Positions 16,039 through 23,133 of a stretch of 42,822 bases of DNA are shown piece after piece; position 1 is the first letter of the stretch, and every line of letters starts with the position of its first letter. The stretch covers positions 1 through 42,822 of the forward strand of contig NZ_LZSY01000145.1 in assembly GCF_001665625.1 (NCBI RefSeq), given 5' to 3'. A program made the translations under genes and the position numbers. Source of the stretch: Mycolicibacterium peregrinum (GTDB lineage Bacteria > Actinomycetota > Actinomycetes > Mycobacteriales > Mycobacteriaceae). The notes beneath the pieces were generated by a model. It saw only the letters and a list, made by a program, of their open reading frames with translations. It was not told the DNA's origin and made no database searches.

Positions 16039-16923
16039 CTAGCCCTGGAACGGCCGCCGGGGGTGCGCCCAGTGCAACCGGACAGTCTGGCCTGGCCTGG
16101 CCTGGCTCAGTTTGTCGATGTCTTCGTCGGTCACCACACCGATCACCGGGTAGCCGCCGGTGACGGGGTGGTCGGGCCCGAGAATCACCGGAAAACCGTT
16201 GGGCGGTATCTGGATTGCTCCGCGGGTCGCTCCCTCGCTGGGCAGTTGACGGTCGGGCCAGCGGTAGTCCAGCGGCATGCCGACCAGGCGCATCCCGACC
16301 CGGTCGCTGCGGGTGGTGACCAGCCAGTTGGTCCGGATCAGCACGTCGGGGTCGACGAACCAGTCGTCACGGGGGCCAGGCACCACGTTGAGTTCCAGCA
16401 CGTCATCGCTGATGGCCGCGACGGGCGCCTGGTCGGTCTCGGGCAGGTCGGCGGTGTGCTCACCGACCGGCAGAATGTCGCCGGGGCGTAGCGGCGCCGG
16501 CCCGATCGCCGACATCACGTCGTAGCTCCGCGATCCCAGGACCGGTTCGACGGCGATGCCGCCGCGTACCGCCAGGTAGCTGCGCAGCCCCGAGTGCGGG
16601 GCGCCCAGCGAGATCACCTCGCCGTCGTGCACGTGGTGAATGCTGTTGGTGCCGAACGGAATACCGTTGACCGCGGGGTCTGTGTCGGCGCCCGTCACCG
16701 CGATCGAGACGTCCCCGCCGCGCACCCGGGCCGAGAACCCGCCGAACATCACCTCGATGGTGGCGTGCTCACCGGGGTTGGCGACGAGTCGGTTGGCCAG
16801 CGTGTGAGACCGTCGGTCGGCCGCCCCCGAGCGGGTGACACCGAGGTGGGCCATGCCGGCCCGGCCGAGGTCCTCGACGAGGGCCAGCGGGCCGGTCCGC
16901 AGCACTTCCAATGTTGTGGTCAT
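16039..16923 (-). CDS. pxpC: 5-oxoprolinase subunit C / allophanate hydrolase subunit 2-like (KipA family)
   Basis: 294 residues from ATG 16923, with GAGGAGG 6 nt upstream. Biotin-dependent-carboxyltransferase-like fold of the PxpC/KipA family: LALVEDLGRAGMAHLGVTRSGAADRRS at the N-terminus; VTGAD and FGTNSIHHV; SYLAVRGGIAVEPVLGSRS; and GYPVIGVVTDEDIDKLSQARPGQTVRL at the end. In other bacteria PxpABC together cleave 5-oxoproline with ATP. Here B and C are adjacent (17 nt apart) but PxpA (LamB/YcsF) is not in the window. Annotated as allophanate hydrolase in many mycobacteria (Rv0263c type); urea amidolyase activity is not supported by neighbours. Confidence 0.88.
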   Translation of the reverse strand: MTTTLEVLRTGPLALVEDLGRAGMAHLGVTRSGAADRRSHTLANRLVANPGEHATIEVMFGGFSARVRGGDVSIAVTGADTDPAVNGIPFGTNSIHHVHDGEVISLGAPHSGLRSYLAVRGGIAVEPVLGSRSYDVMSAIGPAPLRPGDILPVGEHTADLPETDQAPVAAISDDVLELNVVPGPRDDWFVDPDVLIRTNWLVTTRSDRVGMRLVGMPLDYRWPDRQLPSEGATRGAIQIPPNGFPVILGPDHPVTGGYPVIGVVTDEDIDKLSQARPGQTVRLHWAHPRRPFQG

Positions 16924-16940
16924 GATGTCCTCCTCGCCGA

Positions 16941-17612
16941 CTAGCCGATGGCCCGGAACTGCACCCACGTACCCGGGGTGAGCAGCGCGGGTTGGTCCCG
17001 ATGAATGTCGAACAACACCGCGTCGGTGCGTCCGATCAACTGCCAGCCGCCGGGTGACTGCCGTGGGTAGATGCCGCTGAACTCGCCGGCCAGCGCGACC
17101 GCGCCGGGCGGGACATTGGTGCGGGGCTCGGCTCGGCGCGGTACCTGTAGTCGTTCGTCGCCGCCGACGAGGTAGGCGAATCCGGGTGCGAAGCCCATGA
17201 ATCCGACCTGCCACTGACTGCCGGTGTGCGCCGCGATCACCTGTTCCGGGGTCAGCCGGGTCAGCGTGGCCACGTCGCGCAGGTCGGCGCCGTCGTAGAC
17301 CACGTCGATGGTCACGTCGGCCTGGCCGACCGGACGGACCGGGGCCGCACCGGGTTGTAGCTGCAGCTTGCCCAGCCGTTGTCGGGTGGGCGCCTGGTAG
17401 CGCGGATCGGCCAGCTTGATCAAGATCGTGCGTGACGCAGGCACGATATCGACCACACCGAGTAGTTGGGCCGCCGTGAGAGTGGCGGTCCACGCCAAAA
17501 CATCGGCCGTGCTGTCGAACTCGAGCAGCAGAGCCTGATCGCCATAGTCGCGAGCGGTGCCCGGGTTCAGGGTCGGTCCCGTCGCGTCCATCACCTCTGA
17601 TGTCACACTCAT
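16941..17612 (-). CDS. pxpB: 5-oxoprolinase subunit B / allophanate hydrolase subunit 1-like (KipI family)
   Basis: 223 residues from ATG 17612. The cyclophilin-like PxpB/KipI fold is seen in ARDYGDQALLLEF, DVVYDGADLRDVA, the family hallmark VGFMGFAPGFAYL, then PRRAEPRTNVPPGAVALAG and SPGGWQLIGRT. It pairs with PxpC downstream. A -10 TAGCTT lies 6 nt before the ATG within an 18-bp palindrome and no ribosome site is visible, so it may have its own leaderless promoter apart from the upstream transporter genes. Corresponds to Rv0264c. Confidence 0.9.
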   Translation of the reverse strand: MSVTSEVMDATGPTLNPGTARDYGDQALLLEFDSTADVLAWTATLTAAQLLGVVDIVPASRTILIKLADPRYQAPTRQRLGKLQLQPGAAPVRPVGQADVTIDVVYDGADLRDVATLTRLTPEQVIAAHTGSQWQVGFMGFAPGFAYLVGGDERLQVPRRAEPRTNVPPGAVALAGEFSGIYPRQSPGGWQLIGRTDAVLFDIHRDQPALLTPGTWVQFRAIG

Positions 17613-17618
17613 GACCTG

Positions 17619-17637
17619 AAGCTACCCGCGAGTAGCT
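17619..17637. promoter_or_regulatory. pxpB promoter with 18-bp near-palindrome
   Basis: AGCTAC-CCGCGA-GTAGCT (17620-17637) pairs fully except one C/A position. It overlaps the minus-strand -10 TAGCTT (17619-17624), which ends 6 nt before the pxpB ATG. An operator covering the -10 is likely. Confidence 0.6.
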
Positions 17638-17686
17638 AAGAAAGCTCCGGCTCTGTGAACCTTGCCAGAGGTGCCTTAACGAAGCC

Positions 17687-18391
17687 TCACACGGCGGCCT
17701 GATAAGTCGGCTCGCGGCGCTTGATGGTGGCGATCACGCGGTAGGTGATCGGCAGCATGATCACCTCGACCGCGGTCTTGTAGACCCAGCCCAGCGCGGC
17801 GTAGGTGACGAAGTCCCCGAAGGTGCTGATGCCGATCGCGCTGGCCGCGATACCGCAGAAAACCAGGGTGTCGCCGAGCTGGCCGGCGAAGGTGGATCCG
17901 ACCAGGCGGGCCCACAGGTGCTTTTCCTTGGTGCGTTCCTTGATGGCGACGACGACCCAGGCGTTGATGGTCTGCCCGACGATGAATCCGGCCAGGCCCG
18001 CCACGATCAACTGGGTGTAGGCGTGGACGATGTTCTCGAAGTGCTCCTGGTTGGTGTAGAAGTCCGCAGCGGGCAGATAGATGGTGGCCCAGAATGCGAG
18101 CGCGGCAAGGGCATTCATCGAGAAACCCAGGAAGATCGCTCGGCGCGCGGCCTTGAACCCGTACACCTCGGAGAGCACGTCGCCGATCACGTAGGTGAGC
18201 GGGAAGACGATGAAGCCGCCGTCGGTGATGATCGACCAGTTGCCGATGATCGGTCCGAAGGCGACTCCTTTGGTGGCGGTGACGTTGGAGATGATCACCA
18301 GGGCCGTGAAAACCGCGACGAGCACCGGATAGTAGGCCGAGCCGATGCTGGCGGTGCCGCGGTGTTCGGAGTGTTCCTGGGTGCTTGTCAC
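17687..18391 (-). CDS. yhhQ: Queuosine precursor transporter (YhhQ/VUT family)
   Basis: 234 residues from GTG 18391; the ATG a few bases upstream is out of frame and soon stops. About six membrane helices. Seen: ISNVTATKGVAFGP, the motif DGGFIVFPLTYVIGDVLSEVYGFKAARRAIF, and GQLGDTLVFCGIA near the C-terminus, all typical of DUF165/YhhQ. In E. coli YhhQ imports preQ0/preQ1. I saw no queuosine gene nearby, so whether this host salvages queuine is open. It follows fecB2 by 12 nt and probably shares its transcript. Confidence 0.85.
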   Translation of the reverse strand: MTSTQEHSEHRGTASIGSAYYPVLVAVFTALVIISNVTATKGVAFGPIIGNWSIITDGGFIVFPLTYVIGDVLSEVYGFKAARRAIFLGFSMNALAALAFWATIYLPAADFYTNQEHFENIVHAYTQLIVAGLAGFIVGQTINAWVVVAIKERTKEKHLWARLVGSTFAGQLGDTLVFCGIAASAIGISTFGDFVTYAALGWVYKTAVEVIMLPITYRVIATIKRREPTYQAAV

Positions 18392-18403
18392 CCGGTCATC
18401 TTG

Positions 18404-19354
18404 TCAGGTCAGTGCCTGGTTGAGCAGCGGTGGCAGCTGGTCGGCGACCAGCGGGTAGGACAGCGGCGAGGCGAACGCGATGGCGCCGGACAGCTCTTTG
18501 GGAGTGAACACGTGCCGCTTGCGGGTGGTGGCTTTGAGCTCGGCGATGCCCGGGTCGGCCAGCAGGGCGTCGCGCTCTGCGTCGTTCTCGGTGGTCCAGA
18601 TCAATACATCGGCGGCGTCGAGCACCGAGGAGAAATCTGAGCGCGGGATGAGGTCGGGTGTCGGGGGCACGGCGAAGCCCATCTGGGTGAGGAATTCGGT
18701 CCGCCACCCGGTCTGTGCCTGGACACTGTCGCGGAACAGCGTACCGGCGAGCAGCATCGCCTTCTTGCCGGCGAAGCGCGGATTGTTGGTGGCCACTGCC
18801 TTGAACTTGTCGTCCACGCCGGTGACCAGTCCCGTCGTCGCGTCGTTCTGGAACAGGGCCTGGCCGATCAGGGTGGCCTGGTCGCGCCAGGGTTCGAAGA
18901 ACGCGTCCGGTCCGGACTGTGCGATGGTCGGGGCGATCTCGGAGAGTTTGGCGAAGGTGTCGGCGTCGAGTCCGGCATTGGTGGCCACGATCAGGTCTGG
19001 TTTGAGCGCCGCGATCGCGTCGACCTGGATCCCGTCGCTCAAGCCCAGCACGGTTGGCTGGGCGGCCCCGAGTTTCGGTTGCGCCCAGGGCCACACCGCG
19101 AACGGCTCACCGCCGAACCACTCGGTCGTTGCGACGGGCACGACGCCGAGGGCCAGCAGGTTGTCCTGTTCGGTGAATCCCGCGCTGACCACGCGTTGCG
19201 GTGGACCCGGGATGTTGGTGTCTCCGAAGAGGTGGCGGACGGTCACCGAACCGTCTTTCGCAACTTCGCCGGGTTTTTGCGTGCTGCATGCGGCGACCAG
19301 GGCCATCCCAGCGGTGACCGTGAAAAACCCTCGCCGCGACCAGGTTGTCGGCAC
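18404..19354 (-). CDS. fecB2: FecB2-like iron-siderophore binding lipoprotein
   Basis: 316 residues, GTG start. The signal peptide has twin arginines (SRRGFF, 6-11) and a lipobox LVAAC with C23, so it is probably Tat-exported and lipid-anchored outside the membrane. The rest is a class III periplasmic-binding (TroA/FecB) fold: PQRVVSAGFTEQDNLLALGVVPVATTEW, IQVDAIAALKPDLIVATNAG, and a C-terminal lobe with VLIWTTEN. It binds ferric siderophore or a similar ligand; no permease or ATPase is encoded here. Corresponds to Rv0265c. It lies between yeiH and yhhQ with gaps of 21 and 12 nt, suggesting one transcript. Confidence 0.88.
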   Translation of the reverse strand: MPTTWSRRGFFTVTAGMALVAACSTQKPGEVAKDGSVTVRHLFGDTNIPGPPQRVVSAGFTEQDNLLALGVVPVATTEWFGGEPFAVWPWAQPKLGAAQPTVLGLSDGIQVDAIAALKPDLIVATNAGLDADTFAKLSEIAPTIAQSGPDAFFEPWRDQATLIGQALFQNDATTGLVTGVDDKFKAVATNNPRFAGKKAMLLAGTLFRDSVQAQTGWRTEFLTQMGFAVPPTPDLIPRSDFSSVLDAADVLIWTTENDAERDALLADPGIAELKATTRKRHVFTPKELSGAIAFASPLSYPLVADQLPPLLNQALT

Positions 19355-19375
19355 TTAGCCAGGGTAACCGTTTAG

Positions 19376-20509
19376 CTACCCCGTGGTGAAGGTGCCGAAC
19401 AATCCGCCGAACAGGATCGAGGCCAGACCCAGCGCCACCACGACGTTCACGACGGTCGCCGCGGCGAACAGCACGATCGGTCGCCAGCCGGCTTCCTTCA
19501 GTCCGCGGAGCGAGAACTCCAGTCCGATGGCCACGAACGCGAAGATCAGGAACCAGGTTCGCAGGTCGTTGACCGTTGCGATGGCCGATTTACCGTCGGC
19601 GGCGAACTGCAGGTACAGCGTGCCGATCACCGAGGCGGCGATGAAGCCGAGCACGAATTTCGGGAAGCGGTCCCAGAATTCGCGCAGAGACGGGCGTGCC
19701 ACTGCTGGGTCAGGTGTGTCAGTTCGGCGTTCGACCTTCAAGGCGAAGTACGCGGTGAGAGCGATGGCGACGATGCCGATCAGCGCGTTCTGAGTGGTCT
19801 TGACGATCGTGGCGATCTGCAGTGCCTGCTCACCGGCGATCGTGCCTGCCGCGGCGACGGCCGCGGTGGTGTCGATATTGCCGCCGATCCAGGCACCGGC
19901 GACGGCGTCGGACAGCCCGAACACGTCGGCGAGCCAGGGCAGCAAGAAGATCGACGGTAGCGCGAACACGATGACGAGCGACGCGGCGTAGGCCAGCTGC
20001 TCTTTTCGGGCCTGAACGGCGCCGGCGGCGGCGATGGCCGCACTCACCCCGCAGATGGAGACCGCCGAGGCCAGTAGCGCGCGCAGTTTGTCGTCCAGGC
20101 CCAGCCGCCCACCCAGCCACCAGGTGAATCCGAAGACGATCGAAATCAGAAGGAGTGCCTGGATGATCGCCGGTCCCGCGGCGGTGGCGAGCACCTTGAG
20201 GTTGATCGACGCCCCGAGCAGGACCAGGCCGGTCTTGATGAAGAACTCGGTGCGAAACCCTTGAGACAGGAGGTCGCGGAGCGCGAACCTGGCCAGGATG
20301 GCGTTGCCGATGAGCCCGAGAGCGATTGCGTAGACCGGGAATTCGACTGATTTGGCGACTTTGGCCAGTGGTGTCCCGGCGGCCCAGTGGGGCACCTCGG
20401 TTTCCAGGAATCTGGTCGCCGCACCCAACGCGATGACCACGAGCACACCGGCGACGGCGTAGCCGGCCTTCGGCGATCGCTGCTGCGAGCGTTCCTCGGT
20501 GCTGGTCAT
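19376..20509 (-). CDS. YeiH family transporter (putative sulfate exporter)
   Basis: 377 residues, about ten membrane helices, Cons_hypoth698 (YeiH) family. Seen: FRTEFFIKTGLVLLGASINL, the highly conserved SAVSICGVSAAIAA, IGGNIDTTAAVAAAG and KTTQNALIG. Members are proposed sulfate or sulfonate-product exporters, with little direct proof. Its ATG overlaps the stop of a 29-codon upstream ORF (ATGA, 20506-20509) encoding one hydrophobic helix, so expression is probably coupled. fecB2 and yhhQ follow. Confidence 0.88.
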   Translation of the reverse strand: MTSTEERSQQRSPKAGYAVAGVLVVIALGAATRFLETEVPHWAAGTPLAKVAKSVEFPVYAIALGLIGNAILARFALRDLLSQGFRTEFFIKTGLVLLGASINLKVLATAAGPAIIQALLLISIVFGFTWWLGGRLGLDDKLRALLASAVSICGVSAAIAAAGAVQARKEQLAYAASLVIVFALPSIFLLPWLADVFGLSDAVAGAWIGGNIDTTAAVAAAGTIAGEQALQIATIVKTTQNALIGIVAIALTAYFALKVERRTDTPDPAVARPSLREFWDRFPKFVLGFIAASVIGTLYLQFAADGKSAIATVNDLRTWFLIFAFVAIGLEFSLRGLKEAGWRPIVLFAAATVVNVVVALGLASILFGGLFGTFTTG

Positions 20510-20595
20510 GGGATCACGCCGCCGGGGATGGCACCGACGAGGACGAGGGTCAAGAGGATGAGGCCGACGATCACGGCCAGCCAGTCTTCGTTCAC
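20506..20595 (-). CDS. 29-residue single-helix membrane peptide coupled to YeiH
   Basis: GTG at 20595, 29 codons, TGA overlapping the transporter ATG. The peptide starts VNEDWLAVIVGLILLTLVLV and ends GAIPGGVIP: a short charged-aromatic head (E3, D4, W5), one membrane helix and a Gly/Pro tail. There is no ribosome site, but a -10 TAGCCT ends 7 nt before the GTG, indicating a leaderless start. From memory, some longer YeiH-family proteins begin with an EDW-x-AV-x2-G helix, so this may be the detached first helix of the transporter. Alternatives: a regulatory leader peptide, or a small subunit. It is too short for most gene callers. Confidence 0.7.
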   Translation of the reverse strand: MNEDWLAVIVGLILLTLVLVGAIPGGVIP

Positions 20596-20602
20596 GCGCG
20601 TC

Positions 20603-20608
20603 AGGCTA
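20603..20608 (-). promoter_or_regulatory. -10 element for the small peptide and yeiH operon
   Basis: Minus-strand TAGCCT, 7 nt before the GTG at 20595. It fits the mycobacterial TANNNT consensus with the transcript starting at or near the start codon. The remaining 170 nt up to the gene at 20778 show no gene. Confidence 0.55.
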
Positions 20609-20777
20609 GGTAGCGCGCATCTTCGCGGGCACCCTTGAGATCTTCACGAATACAACCAGTTACGACCGCCGTGAGTGGCGCTGCGCTGCGCTCGGTGACC
20701 AGCTATTGTCGTTCCCGCATATTGGGCGTCCCCTGAGATCTATTCTCGGCACAACGCGGACCGACTGAGGAGTGGCC

Positions 20778-21083
20778 ATGCGGATCACGTGGTATCCGGC
20801 ATTGCTCGGATTGACCGGTTTGACCATCCCGATCGCTATCTCCATTGCCGCTGCACCGGCCGCCGTTGCCGACTGCGTCGACGCCGGAGGTTCCACGGTG
20901 TGCGCGCAGGGCAATGTCCGTGGCGGTGGGCCGACGCCGCCGAAGGCCGGTCCGTACTACCCGTATCCGTGTGCCAACGACTGGTACTGCGGCGACTGGG
21001 GTCTGGAGATCAATCTCGACCCCGGCCGCCCTGACAACGGTGGTGGTGGCGGCGGTGGCGGTTGGCGTCCGGGGCGGCCATGA
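20778..21083 (+). CDS. Small secreted protein with Cys-rich middle and Gly-rich tail
   Basis: 101 residues from ATG 20778, chosen for the GAGGAG ribosome site 5 nt before it; GTG 20772 overlaps that site. Signal peptide about 1-31 (ending APAAVA). The mature part, about 70 residues, has four Cys (near 32, 42, 65 and 71), giving two possible disulfides, a Pro/Tyr patch GPYYPYPCANDWYC, and a C-terminal run of eight glycines followed by WRPGRP. No known domain recognised. It is followed 38 nt later by another secreted protein, so the two may be co-expressed. Confidence 0.8.
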   Translation: MRITWYPALLGLTGLTIPIAISIAAAPAAVADCVDAGGSTVCAQGNVRGGGPTPPKAGPYYPYPCANDWYCGDWGLEINLDPGRPDNGGGGGGGGWRPGRP

Positions 21084-21121
21084 GCCTCCGCCCATTCACC
21101 CGAGTCCACTTAGGAGCCACG

Positions 21122-21439
21122 ATGTTCTCCCGTGTCATCGCCGCCGGTGCAATCAGCTTGTCGCTCTTGGCCGTTGGTGTGCCCGTCGCCGCGGCAGACG
21201 AGCCGAACTGCACCGCCGCTGACCTGGCCGGTGTGATGGCCGGCGTCCGCGCGTCCACCTCGGCGTATCTGTTCACCCATCCCGACGTCAACGCGTTCTT
21301 CACCAGCCTCAAGGGGCAGTCGAACGAGCAGATGGCCGAATCGGTGAAGGTCTATCTCCAGGACAAGCCGCAGATCCGGGCCGAACTGACGGGGATCCGG
21401 CAACCGGCGATCGATTTCCGTAACCGCTGCGGCGGGTAG
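21122..21439 (+). CDS. Haemophore-like secreted protein (MHB domain)
   Basis: 105 residues. ATG 21122 is preferred (TAGGAG 5 nt before); an upstream ATG at 21080 overlaps the previous stop. Signal peptide about 1-24 (ending PVAAADE). The mature part matches the mycobacterial haemophore/MHB pattern recalled from Rv0203: CTAADLAGVMAGVRASTSAYL, FTHPDVNAFFTSLKGQ, VKVYLQDKPQIRAEL and a final DFRNRCGG. The two Cys probably form the family disulfide. A role in heme binding or transfer at the cell envelope is inferred from the family. Confidence 0.85.
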   Translation: MFSRVIAAGAISLSLLAVGVPVAAADEPNCTAADLAGVMAGVRASTSAYLFTHPDVNAFFTSLKGQSNEQMAESVKVYLQDKPQIRAELTGIRQPAIDFRNRCGG

Positions 21440-21444
21440 GCGAC

Positions 21445-22047
21445 TCACTGCTGCACGAGCCCGCGCAGCAGCACCGCCAAGCCGAACTCGAACGCATCGT
21501 CGGCGCGCGCGGGCCTGGGCGCACCGGTGTCGAGCGCAGCGGTCAGTTCCGGGCCGACCTCGGCGCTCGACTCCCACGGCCGGTCGGGTGCGGTGAGGTC
21601 CAGCGCGGACCCCAGCACGTAGTTGTCGACCAACGTGATGATCCGCAATGTGTCGGTCGGATTGAAGCCTCCGCGGGTCAGGGTTACGGCGATCGCGTTG
21701 TACATGGTCAGTGCCTGGCTGCTGTTGACGGCGTGGGCTGTGAGCAAGGGAATCAACTGCGGGTAGCGGGCGAAGCTGCTGCGGTACGAGCGCATGATGT
21801 CGGCCAGGATGTCGATCCATGGCCGCTCGGCGTGCAGGTCGGGCAGGTGCACCTCTGACATCGCCCGTTCACGGAGGAGTTCGACGATCTGCTCGCGCCC
21901 GGAGACGTGGTTGTACAGCGACGACGGGCTGACCTTGAGCCTGCGGGCCAGTTCGGGCATGGTGAAACCGCCGGTTGTGCAGACGAGATCCATTGCCGCA
22001 CTGGAGATCCGGTCGATTGACAGGATCGGTGATGGTGGTCGCCCCAT
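21445..22047 (-). CDS. TetR family regulator (of the agmatine operon)
   Basis: 200 residues, ATG 22047 with a GGGGGG-rich ribosome site. The helix-turn-helix is at about 28-50 (TMPELARRLKVSPSSLYNHV). The C-terminal ligand domain is the TetR_C type (RPWIDILADIMRSYRSSFARYPQLIPLLTAH). It is divergent from the amidase/deiminase operon, and the 87-nt region between them holds a perfect 19-bp inverted repeat, so it probably represses that operon and perhaps itself. The inducer may be agmatine, carbamoylputrescine or a related amine (inference). Confidence 0.88.
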   Translation of the reverse strand: MGRPPSPILSIDRISSAAMDLVCTTGGFTMPELARRLKVSPSSLYNHVSGREQIVELLRERAMSEVHLPDLHAERPWIDILADIMRSYRSSFARYPQLIPLLTAHAVNSSQALTMYNAIAVTLTRGGFNPTDTLRIITLVDNYVLGSALDLTAPDRPWESSAEVGPELTAALDTGAPRPARADDAFEFGLAVLLRGLVQQ

Positions 22048-22105
22048 GTTCTGTCCCCCCTGATCGAACTTAACTCTTTACAAATGGTGTCCTGGCTCAC
22101 ACAAT

Positions 22106-22124
22106 AAACGAATCACATTCGTTT
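22106..22124. promoter_or_regulatory. TetR operator of the agmatine operon
   Basis: AAACGAAT-CAC-ATTCGTTT, perfect 8-bp arms with a 3-bp centre. It ends one base before the TAGGAG ribosome site of the first operon gene (start 22135), where it would block transcription start or elongation. Confidence 0.8.
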
Positions 22125-22134
22125 TAGGAGTCCC

Positions 22135-23124
22135 ATGATCACGCTCACTGCGAGCGCCCCCGACTCGCTGTCGCGCAGCACCGCATCACAGCGACCGCCT
22201 CTGCGGGTGGGGTTGGTGCAGCACCGCTGGCGGCCTGACGCCGCAGAACTCACCAAGGTGTTGCGCGACGGCATCGACCGCGCCGCCGGTGCCGGCGCCA
22301 CCGCGGTGTTCCTGCCCGAGATCACGCTGCTGCGCTACCCGGCCGACACCCCGGCCGGGCCCAACCCGGGGGATGGGGCCGAGGAGCTGACCGACGGCCC
22401 GACCTTTGCACTCGCGGCCGAGGCGGCGCAGGCCAACGGGATCTTCGTGCACGCCTCGCTGTATGAGAAGGCTCCCGCGGCCGACGGCCTGGGCTACAAC
22501 ACCGCGATCCTGGTGTCGCCGTCGGGCGAGCTGGTCGGGCGTACCCGCAAGATGCACATCCCGATCTCGGCGGGGTACTACGAGGACACCTACTTTCGAC
22601 CGGGCCCGGCTTCCGCGGACGACGATCCGTACCCGGTGTATGACCCCGAGGGGCTGGGCGCACGGGTCGGCCTGCCCACCTGCTGGGACGAATGGTTCCC
22701 CGAAGTGGCCCGCAACTATTCGCTCGGTGGCGCCGAGATCGTGGTCTATCCGACCGCGATCGGATCGGAGCCGGTCTTCCCCGCGTTCGACACCCAGCCC
22801 TTGTGGCAGCAGGTGATCGTGGCCAACGGCATCAGCAGCGGCTTGTTCATGGTGGTGCCCAACCGAACCGGGGACGAGGGCACCGTCTCGTTCTACGGCT
22901 CGTCGTTCATCTCGGACCCCTACGGTCGCGTGCTGGTGCAGGCGCCGCGCGACGAGGAGGCCGTGCTGGTCGCCGATCTCGACCTGGACCAGCGGCGTGA
23001 CTGGCTGGAGCTGTTCCCGTTCCTGGTCACCCGGCGCCCTGACAGCTACGGCCGGCTGACCGCTCCGGTCGACCCTGCCCACCCGTACGGCGATGGCCAT
23101 GCGGCCACGCCGGTCGTGAAATAG
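22135..23124 (+). CDS. aguB: N-carbamoylputrescine amidase-like nitrilase
   Basis: 329 residues, carbon-nitrogen hydrolase fold. Catalytic triad visible as E62 (FLPEITL), K139 (RTRKMHIP) and C183 (PTCWDEWFPE). The GYYEDTYFRPG and CWDEWFPEVAR segments match N-carbamoylputrescine amidases, which release putrescine, CO2 and ammonia. The adjoining agmatine deiminase supplies that substrate. It has about 20 extra N-terminal residues before the usual start of the fold. First gene of the operon, with TAGGAG 4 nt before ATG and the TetR operator immediately upstream. Confidence 0.88.
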   Translation: MITLTASAPDSLSRSTASQRPPLRVGLVQHRWRPDAAELTKVLRDGIDRAAGAGATAVFLPEITLLRYPADTPAGPNPGDGAEELTDGPTFALAAEAAQANGIFVHASLYEKAPAADGLGYNTAILVSPSGELVGRTRKMHIPISAGYYEDTYFRPGPASADDDPYPVYDPEGLGARVGLPTCWDEWFPEVARNYSLGGAEIVVYPTAIGSEPVFPAFDTQPLWQQVIVANGISSGLFMVVPNRTGDEGTVSFYGSSFISDPYGRVLVQAPRDEEAVLVADLDLDQRRDWLELFPFLVTRRPDSYGRLTAPVDPAHPYGDGHAATPVVK

Positions 23125-23133
23125 GAACGGTTG

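Noticed and set aside
20506..20595. Cysteine attenuator explanation for the small ORF before yeiH
   Set aside because: It has no cysteine codons and encodes a clear membrane helix.
22086..22101. Possible Crp half-matched site GGTGT-N6-TCACA before the agmatine operon
   Set aside because: The left half matches only three of five positions and a clear TetR operator explains the region.
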